In this document: one piece after another, positions 56,653 to 64,000 of the stretch
Numbering within the stretch: the first letter of the stretch is position 1
How the letters are laid out: every line of letters begins with the position of its first letter
Assembly: GCA_000310025.1 (NCBI GenBank)
Contig: FN649751.1
Span: forward strand, 6,002,951-6,066,950
Reading direction: 5' to 3'
DNA length: 64,000 nucleotides
DNA from: Ectocarpus siliculosus
Taxonomy: Eukaryota > Sar > Phaeophyceae > Ectocarpales > Ectocarpaceae
Made by a program: the position numbers and the translations under genes
Notes under the pieces: model-generated
What the model was told of the DNA's origin: nothing
Databases searched by the model: none
The model's input: only the letters and a program-made list of their open reading frames with translations

Positions 56653-59465
56653 TAACAACAAGAAAAAAATAGTAACAGCATCGCCAACGCTTGGTTTTGG
56701 TGTTGCGCCGCGCCGTTTGTTATCTGTCAGGTTTGGTGGCGAGGCGTAAACGATCGGAAGCGCGAGGTAGAGGAGAAGGCGAAGCAGCTAGAGCAGGTGG
56801 CCTCGCTGTCCGCCCTTATCGCCGGGTTCGCCCTAGTCGCGATGGTGGAGGTTAACATCCCGAGTACGTCGTCCTTCGCGCTTGCGTGAACGTTAATTTT
56901 TATCGTGATGGTGCCTCATTTTCACAGCCTCTTTTTTTTACGTCGTGTAGTCAAGACTTTGCTCGCTACCTGCCCATTGTGCCCTCACACTACAGCAGTA
57001 GTACCGCTCCGCTATTGAGGGAAAACATGTTGAGAGAAAACGGGCTCAAATTTTCGGGAATAATGATCAGTTGGGTGAAGAAACCCAGCTCAGCGGCGGA
57101 TCCTACACTGCATGAGAAAACACAGCTTGGCCGTAATAGCGTGTGGTTTAGGCGGCTCTCGCCGGTACGCTCACTGGAGCCATGCCAGGACGCGTGGGTC
57201 TTGTGCCCACCTTATGCGGAAGCAGGGATTAGGTGGCACGAATACTGAATCTCCGGGCCATTGTACTTTTATTTTCGCCAAGTCGCGTCAGTGTCTCTTC
57301 CAAATGGGTGCTTGCCCTACAGAACGCGACGATTCGATTCGGTTTCCGCGTCTGAGGCCGATTGCTTCTCTCGTGTGCATTTAACGGTGGAGTACACATC
57401 GTGTTCTCCCCCTCGGCATATTTGAGAGGGAGGCACAGCAGTAGGTATCAGACCCAAGCGAGAGCAGGGGGGGGGGCGTCTGCCCTATGTGCTTGCAAGC
57501 CCATCCAGAGTAAGCGACGTCGGTGCTCTCTCTCTCTGTTTCCCTCACCACTTTTTTTTTTTTTCCAGGTGACGTGAACGCGGTGCTCTTGATATTCTTC
57601 GGGTCGACCGCGGCGTCCGTGGTGAGATTCTTGACGAAATGGCCGGCGACTTTTTTTAATTGTGTGCTTTCCATATGGAACGGTATAAAGTACATTGGTA
57701 ATGGTGAGTGTTGCTCGTTTTGACCATGCGTGCGAATGGATCACGCGCTCACTGGTGGTTCAGGCGTAGCGCTTCCATGACGCAGCTCTTCTTGAAACAG
57801 TCGTATGCGAGCACTCGAAAAGGTACATGAACGTGTCTCACGTCTCAATGCGCTTGTTAGAGGCCACCTTGTTTTCTGTGTAGAAGACGAAACCGCCAGT
57901 AAAGCACCAAACTCAACCGAATATTTTTTTTGTTCATAACGTTTTTTACCACGCGTCGTGGAAGGTCGGGCTGATGCTGCTGGCGATGTTGAGCTCTACG
58001 TTCATGCTGGTGGCCATCATGAAGTACGACGTCAAGGCCAAGGACCGCCACTACCCCTCCTTCCAGCGGTTCTGGGCGAGCCGGTGCGATAGTGGAGGTG
58101 TTTCTGTTGCTGACATGCGTACCGTTTGTATCGCTCTGTATAGGGTCGATACGGACGTCGAGGAGGAGTGCAATATGAGGAGGCGTGCACAGTCAGTGCA
58201 CTGGGTGGATGTCTCATAGAACGATTGTTAACGGGAAGCAGTTGAGAAGGGAGCGGCGGCTCGGGTTTCATGAGAAAGCGGCGTTTCGACTCGCAGGGAA
58301 GGAAAAATCACCATAAGGTTTCGTAGCATTGCTCGGCTGGTTTCGCCTCCAACTCTTTTTTTGCTACAACGTTTTGAGGGTGGCACTTTTGTCAAGGCAG
58401 GTTGGTCTCTGGACCTGGTTGAAAAAGCTCCAGGAGGATTGTTTTGCAATCCTGTACCATCTACATACGTAGGAGCCCGCATGTTGTTTGCTGTGGCCGT
58501 ATTATTGACTTGCCTCCGATCTACCGGTAACTGCTGTGACTGTGACCATACACGTCCATCTTATGGATGTATAAGTGTGATACGCCCGCTGATCGGTCAT
58601 TCGTACGTTCCCTCATTTTCCGTCCTTTGGTTTGATGTCTGGGACATGAAACATCGTGGCGTGCCGGTTCCAGTTGTGAGAGCGACTGGCGTTTCAGTTT
58701 TCGGGCCTTCAACATCGGTGAGAATCAAAACAAACAAGACGTGAGCAACGGCACCCACGGCCCGTCGTAAATTGCCACTAACTTTTTCATCGCTACTATC
58801 TGTAAGTACAGCATAGGGAGTGCGCTTTTCCGAGGTTGCTGGGTGTGCGAGGGTCTAGCGGGGGCAGTCTGCACTACAGCGTTGCACGAGGAAGACATCA
58901 CAGCCATGTGCAAGGTACACCCCCCCAAAGAGCGCTCAAGCGCTGTTGGTGACTATTCTGGGTGTTCTGCTGCGCATGACAACGGTGATTGCTCTGGTTT
59001 TACTCGGAATACTTCGCGAACGGTCTAGACACTACTTGTACCGGTAGGCACCACGCCCCAAGACCCACGGTCATTGTCCTTTTTTTTGTTTCTACTACTC
59101 CAGGCATCCCCCTGTTCATGGGCGTCTTGGCGGAGGTGGGCTGGATCACCCTCGACGATGGCTCCGTCGCGCACCGCGTCGCCGCAGGCGCGATCTCCGT
59201 GATCGCCCTCCTGTCCACCCTCATCTTCTACGCCTACACCTACCGCAAGTGGGGGCCGTTCTTGTCCAACGCCAAGCTCGACCTCCACATCATACAGGCA
59301 CAGGACGAGGAGGAGGACGAGGAGGAGGAGGACGAGGAAGAGGAGGTGTCCGCCCACGGTGGTAAAAACGGGGGGGACGGCCGATGGAGGAGATTAGGGG
59401 AAGGTGGGGGTGCGGGGGCAGATGCGCGGAGGGCGGCGGCGGGGGCCGTTGTTTCAAGAGCATGA
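56149..59465 (+). CDS. Orai-type calcium release-activated calcium channel
   Basis: Plasma-membrane Ca2+ channel subunit. Exons 56149-56256, 56731-56863, 57569-57621, 57965-58097 and 59104-59465 are phase-compatible and total 263 codons, close to animal Orai length. An N-terminal basic/charged helix (FRRRELQWRQEE, REVEEKAKQLEQ) leads into TM1, ASLSALIAGFALVAMVEVNI, nearly identical to the Orai pore helix and carrying the selectivity-filter Glu (residue 76 here; equivalent to Glu106 of human Orai1). TM2 covers NAVLLIFFGSTAASV and GLMLLAMLSSTFMLVAIM, TM3 PLFMGVLAEVGWITL, and TM4 AGAISVIALLSTLIFYAYTY. The C-terminus has an extreme acidic run (DEEEDEEEEDEEEE) and a Gly/Arg-rich tail. The TM2-TM3 loop is short, so one small exon in the 1-kb intron 4 may be missed. 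The start at 56149 gives an open frame to the first donor. Confidence 0.87.
56588..56651. repeat. (ACC)n followed by (CAA)n microsatellite in Orai intron 1
   Basis: About seven ACC triplets run directly into about fourteen ACA/CAA triplets, about 80 bp upstream of the exon 2 acceptor. Confidence 0.95.
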
Positions 59466-60815
59466 CCCAGTGGCGCCACACGCCGGGGGGGGTAGGACCG
59501 CCAGCGGTTGGTGCCATCGATTTGTCTCGAAAAGCTGCACGTGCTCCGTTGTATCATGTTTTTTAGAGGGATGGGAGGTTTCAGTCCACGACGGTGCTGG
59601 GTAGGAGAGGGAGAGAGGTCCTATCGTTCTGCGATCGGGTGTTTCTTGTTTGTTGTGTGATCTAGACCAAGGGCCACGCCCGAAAGCTGCTTGCACGGGC
59701 GGTGGTTGGGTAGCGGTTGGATGAATGCGTGTTGTACACGTTGCGATGATGTTGTTTGCCGCTCGTGTCACTCTTGAGTGAATATACTGCTGTACGAACG
59801 TGTAATTATGTGACAATGGCAGACTTTTAAACGTGGTATGTATTGTATGCCGAAGAGTGGCGCAGCTCATGCTTTTAACATTCTGCTGAGGGTGAGAAGA
59901 AAGACGGCCACGAATTGTGGCAGGGGATGCAAACCAAAGCGCGATCAATGGCTTCAGGCAAAGACTGAAAATCAGCTTTTGAATCCCTATACATACAATG
60001 CGGCCGAGGTATTGCCGTGCTTACAGATGCACGCGGAAAAAGAGACACTTCCATCAGGGTTCTGTCCTCTACTTTTTCACCTGGTCTTCTTTGTCCCCAG
60101 CGTGGAGTCTCTCTTGGACAGGGGCGTTCAGGCAGTGGAACGTGCGGCAAGTTCGCCCATAGCAGCAGGGCTTAAGCCTGCAAAACATTGCTGTTTTCGG
60201 GAGGACCACAAAACCACCCCCCTCCAAGGACCCCGGCCCCCAATCAAGAAAACACAAGGACAAACAACCGCAACGCAAAAAATACGTTGGATAAAAATTA
60301 ACAAAATTTTGGCGCGCACGATGTACAAGGGGGCGACGGGCACACATGGATCGTCTTCCTTGAGACCGGGTACACTCTTGTTTCTACTGGAGACCCGTTT
60401 TGAAGAGATCAAACTACACCAAGGAGACGCCAACACGAGAACTCACTGTAAACTTGCCCTCCCCCCCCCCCTCGGACTCGTTTTCAAAATGTCACCCCTC
60501 AACATTAGACCACCGTCTCCCATCACGCTGGAAGCTATCTACCGACGACATTTTTTTGGAGCTAGCTGTCCAGACAGGATCAAGAATCGAAGTAATGCCC
60601 GAGCAAGTCCAACACACCGCTTTTCCCTCGCCATCCACAAAAACACGCACCGAACCAACACCCCCGAGGCTCGCCCGAAAACACCGCGGGCATCAACACA
60701 GAGCGCCGCGGCAATTGTAGCCACCCGCCCTTCGGCAAGAGAAAGGCCGCGCGAAGGAAAACGTCTTCCTAAGCGCTGTGCATACCGTATCTGGCAAAAT
60801 ACAGCAGAACTATCG
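59466..60815. other. Intergenic between the 3' ends of the convergent Orai and PDZ genes
   Basis: Contains the start of a 469-codon plus-strand ORF (59838-61247) that runs antisense through two PDZ exons; its composition is Ser/Thr/Arg/Pro-rich and no family is recognised, so it is probably a chance frame. One TACTGCTGT motif occurs near 59788. Confidence 0.4.
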
Positions 60816-61473
60816 TCAGCGTCTCCCCGATGCGTCCGGCAAACGGAAGCGAACGACCACGGGGCGTCTGGCGTGCTTCAGCGTCGCCACGGTGTGAGCG
60901 TGCGACAGGTACTTCTCCCCGTTGATGCCGACAACCTTGCACCCCTCTCGGACCCCCAACGACACCGCTTGGCCTGCTCAAACATGAACAAGTATGACGA
61001 AACGGACACAGGCAGGTCAGGTGGGGGGGGGGGAGTGGAGAGTCACCCCCATCGCGTCAGTCGACATTTATACAGCAGTCAAGACAACCACAAAGCACTG
61101 TATATATTCCCTTCGCATTCAAACAGCAGCATGTTTTCCCCTTTGCATTCGAACCAAGGCATATTGTCCCATTCCCTTCGCATTCAAACTACTTGTACAG
61201 CAGTTGCGTGGGAATTTTCCCTACGGCATCCACGCCGTCCCAATTGAGAAGCGATCTCCGTTCTTCCGTGCGCATGATGACAAGCTATTCCTTTCTTTCT
61301 CACCACCCTCCGTGATCTTGACCACCACGCTGGACGCCTTGAAGGAGCCCCTCTCCTCCAGTCGCATCCCCAGTTCCCCCTCCCCGAACCGCACGTCGAA
61401 CTCCCCGACCTCCTCGCCGGGGGCGTCGGAAAGGGCCTTCTTCGTGCTCATCGTTGCCCTGAAAACACACACA

Positions 61474-61522
<49 letters not shown>

Positions 61523-62323
61523 ACTTGCTTGAGGTTTGGAATGGCTGAACACACGTCGATGGAATCTCAATTCAAAGGCGGTGCTGAGGGCGCCACAGGG
61601 GGGAACGAGCCCTGAGGCCTTCCTTTCCTAGTTCCTGAATAAGTCAGTCCAGAGCGTGTGCGTGGAGGGGGGCGGGGGGTATAGTAGACGTAGCGGTACA
61701 CGCAGCAATCAATACCCTCAGATACCTTACTCACTGATACCCTACATCATTGTCTTGAGAAGACTGGGATCAACACCGCCGCACATAGATAATGGACGTA
61801 CCAACTGCTGTACCACAAACGACAGCTATCGTTGAAGTACAGTATTTACGCGAAATCGTCCCCCAAGCGACAGCCAACCCTACCGTGAGAGCCCACACCT
61901 CCGGACCCCCGACCCGCCAATACCGCGCACCGGGCAGCACGCACCGCACCCACCGAGGATGGGACGCAGATTACCGTATGAGGCAGAGAGATGCCCCCCC
62001 CGCCCCGCCCCCCGCCCCTCGGACCGATTCTAAAAAGTTCGATTGCTCCACGACCAAGCTGATGCCATCACCAAAAATGGCAGTTTTGGAAACGTCGTCG
62101 AGAGAGACGTTTGGAGCTCTTTCCGTGTACCCACTTGGCAGTGGAGAAATCGAGCTTTGAAGGCCGGTCTAGGGGGGGTGCCATCTCTCCGCCCCTTCCG
62201 GAATACCACGGTGCGGTATACGGTACGGTACAGACAATCTTTGTTGGGGAGCAATCGAGCTTTGAAAGTCGGTCTACGGGGGGGGTGCCATCTCTCCGCC
62301 TCTTATCTACGGTAATACTGCAA

Positions 62324-62369
<46 letters not shown>

Positions 62370-63662
62370 ATGCTCTCTGTTTGTCACTCACATGTCCGGA
62401 GAGACGTCGACGGCGAAGGTCCGGTGCTTGGCGAGGCTGTTGCCGAAGCCTCCGGCGACGCCCGTTGGGATGGCCATCAGGCTGTGCTTCTGGTGCACGC
62501 GGAAGCCCTGGGGGGCGGGCGGGATGTCGCCCGCGCCCGACGAGTGCGCCTGCGTCGTCGCCATCGTCGTGGTCGGTGCGCCAAGTGCGAGGGCGTGCAT
62601 GCGTGTGTATATGAGTTTCTTTAAAAAATATTTGCATCGACCGCGCTAACCGTCTGACCAATGAGAGTGCTTCTATCTAAAGGACATGATGGGAATCCGC
62701 GAGGGGGTGTCATGGGGGAGGCTAGGCTACTCTCCGGAATAAAGGCAGAAAGGGTAGCAACAGAGGTGTGTGTGCGTGTACGTGTGCATGTGTGTGTGTG
62801 TGTGTGTGTGTGCGACGGTTGGCGGAATACGCGGATATTTCAAGTTTACCAGCCCGAACGCGGAACTCGCGTGCATGCCAAGAATGCGTCACAAGGGGAC
62901 AGGCTTTCTAAGTACGAACCACGCCATCACAGAAAATCATCGAGGACGCGAGGCAACGAAAAAAAAATAAAAAATAACACTAAGCCACGCGATGACGAAA
63001 AGTCGTCGAGATCGCCAGGCAACAAATACAACAAGGCCGCCTGTTACGACACTTTCCATCTCTCTCTCGCCCTCACCCCGGCTAAGACCCCGGGGGTGTT
63101 AGCTCCCAGTCCCCACTCCACCGCGACAGCGTTTGCGGCGTCCATGGCCCCTATCGTTGCCGCTAGCCCAACGTCCGCCTGCCAGGGTGCCACGACAGAC
63201 CGGAGGACCAAGCGCGAAGAATCAGGACGATGTGCAACATTGCAGGTGGCGGTAGGGGCGGAGACGGCAGCGTGATGAAACGAACGGAAGCACCGGCAAA
63301 ATCGACCAAAAAAACGCACGTTCCGATCGAGAGGAAAATAATAAAACACAAAAACAAAAACACCATGGGCTATGAAGGGCGAGCAGCGGGGGGGGGCGGG
63401 GGGGGCGGGGGTGAGCACGAAGGAACACACACTTTCTCTTTCTCGTGTTCTGTCTCTGTCTGTCTGTCTGTCTGTCTGCCTCTCTCTCTCCGCCCCTCTC
63501 TCTCGTCTTACCCAGGTGTGCTGCACAACCGGTGGACCTCCGCCGACCCCGGAAAAACGGCCGCCGTTGCCGCTGCCTCCTCCCGTGCTGGGCATCACGA
63601 ACGTGATCGAGATGGGCCTCGGCGAGCCGCCGATGACCGCCATCGTGTGTTCGTACGTACCA
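60816..63662 (-). CDS. PDZ-domain protein, 3' part (probably continues beyond the right edge)
   Basis: The last three exons join in phase: 62600 (or 62618)-62392, 61458-61304 and 60973-60816. They encode FRVHQKHSLMAIPTGVAGG, then a PDZ domain: EFDVRFGEGELGMRLEERGS (carboxylate-binding loop as ELGM), SSVVVKITEGG, GQAVSLGVREGCKVVGINGE, HAHTVATLKHARRPVVVRF, ending LPDASGRR and a stop at 60816. Two exons further upstream, 63662-63512 (TMAVIGGSPRPISITFVMPS, the end of an earlier PDZ-like domain) and 63178-63077 (ADVGLAATIGAMDAANAVAV), precede them in phase. An ATG at 62600 could alternatively start a shorter gene. Probably a scaffold protein; partners unknown. The intron at 61459-62391 contains MITE family 1 copy C. 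Confidence 0.72.
61090..61195. repeat. Short imperfect repeats of TTCCCTTCGCATTCAAAC
   Basis: The 18-bp phrase or close variants occurs three times (near 61108, 61137 as CCCTTTGCATTCGAACC, and 61170) in the last intron of the PDZ gene. Confidence 0.7.
61478..61520. repeat. (GA)n microsatellite
   Basis: Uninterrupted AG dinucleotides for about 43 bp. On the PDZ coding strand it is (CT)n about 20 bp upstream of the exon acceptor at 61458, so it forms part of the polypyrimidine tract. Confidence 0.95.
61972..62314. mobile_element. MITE family 1, copy C with duplicated right end
   Basis: Left end TACCGTATGAGGCAGAGAGA; right end TCTCCGCCTCTTATCTACGGTA-like complement. The right-arm sequence (AATCGAGCTTTGAA followed by GG.CGGTCTA and GGGGGTGCCATCTCTCCGCC) occurs twice, at about 62148 and 62248, giving a 343-bp element in place of 220 bp. 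It lies in an intron of the PDZ gene. Confidence 0.8.
62325..62369. repeat. (CTG)n microsatellite
   Basis: About fourteen CTG triplets just downstream of the PDZ exon donor (62391), next to MITE copy C. Confidence 0.95.
62790..62812. repeat. (TG)n microsatellite
   Basis: About eleven TG dinucleotides preceded by a longer degenerate TG/CG stretch from 62766. Confidence 0.9.
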
Positions 63663-64000
63663 CTGGGCTGCCCGTTGACGGCTGTTGGTACGGATGGTGG
63701 CGACAGCAAGGGTCGATAAACGGTGATCTACCTCGCGTGAGAGACAAGACAAATGCTCGGGTTTCGCACGCAGCGAATCTTGATAGCCCACGCTACGGGT
63801 GGTGTAGGTATTGCGGGAGCAGCGGTTTTTAAGTCAACTTGAGGGTGTCTATGCATACAAAGGCGAAGATTGAAGGGCTTGGTTGGGAGAGAGCGTGAGC
63901 CCGGCGTTTCAAGGACCCAAGCAACACTGGCAACGCGCAAGCACAACCGTCAAAAGGTGTCTAGATAGACAACACAGGGGGGGGGGGGGGGGGGGGGGGG
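63663..64000. other. Right edge of the window, no exon resolved
   Basis: Upstream exons of the PDZ gene are expected here or beyond. The last 24 bases (63977-64000) are pure G, which usually marks a contig edge or base-calling failure. Confidence 0.5.

Noticed and set aside
1..64000. CRISPR arrays, bacterial operons, ribosome binding sites, insertion sequences with transposase
   Set aside because: Regular spacer-repeat arrays, Shine-Dalgarno-type gene spacing and transposase ORFs are all absent; the gene structure is clearly eukaryotic.

Overview
This is a stretch of eukaryotic nuclear DNA. Coding exons are short, phase-compatible and separated by GT..AG introns of about 0.2-1.7 kb. Intergenic and intronic DNA is full of trinucleotide repeats, inverted-repeat elements and tandem duplications. 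The best guess for the source is a brown alga (Ectocarpus-like stramenopile). That is inference from a bacterial-type leucyl-tRNA synthetase with a signal-peptide-like bipartite plastid leader, an Orai channel, a fungal-type Zn2Cys6 regulator, very intron-rich genes and abundant CAG/CTG tracts. Two assembly gaps (N at 20511-21282 and 34785-34884) and smeared low-quality sequence beside the second show a draft assembly. All gene models below were assembled by hand from splice sites, reading-frame phase and family similarity.

Layout. 1-1838 (-): 5' half of a ROK-family fructokinase that runs off the left edge. 2100-6442 (+): complete six-exon cysteinyl-tRNA synthetase, divergent from the kinase across about 260 bp. 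8185-16207 (-): Zn2Cys6 (fungal-type) transcription factor. 16.2-22.8 kb: gene-poor repeat region with a 220-bp inverted-repeat element, a three-copy 220-bp tandem array, a perfect 46-bp palindrome, and a G-rich minisatellite containing the first gap. 22789-23503 (+): pterin-4a-carbinolamine dehydratase. 24527-26188 (-): unrecognised 553-residue Q-rich protein. 27054-31735 (-): membrane-anchored GT2-type glycosyltransferase with a TPR-like tail. 33107-46317 (-): 19-exon organellar leucyl-tRNA synthetase, whose modelled exons sum to exactly 971 codons. 46553-53447 (+): an apparent composite gene joining a B-box-like zinc finger, an EEF1AKMT4/METTL13-like methyltransferase, a CS (p23-like) domain and a UBE3D-like HECT_2 domain. 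55594-55834 (-): a possible exon of an unrecognised gene. 56149-59465 (+): five-exon Orai-type calcium channel. 60816-63662 (-): PDZ-domain protein, probably continuing past the right edge.

The genes do not form one pathway. Two are aminoacyl-tRNA synthetases (Cys and Leu, both with N-terminal extensions that suggest organelle import), and the rest are metabolic, signalling and regulatory housekeeping genes. The most unusual items are the four-domain composite gene, a MITE-like family with at least three copies plus a fragment in this one window (two of the copies and the fragment lie in introns), a strongly over-represented dispersed TACAGCAGTA motif, and an assembly artefact inside a LeuRS intron.
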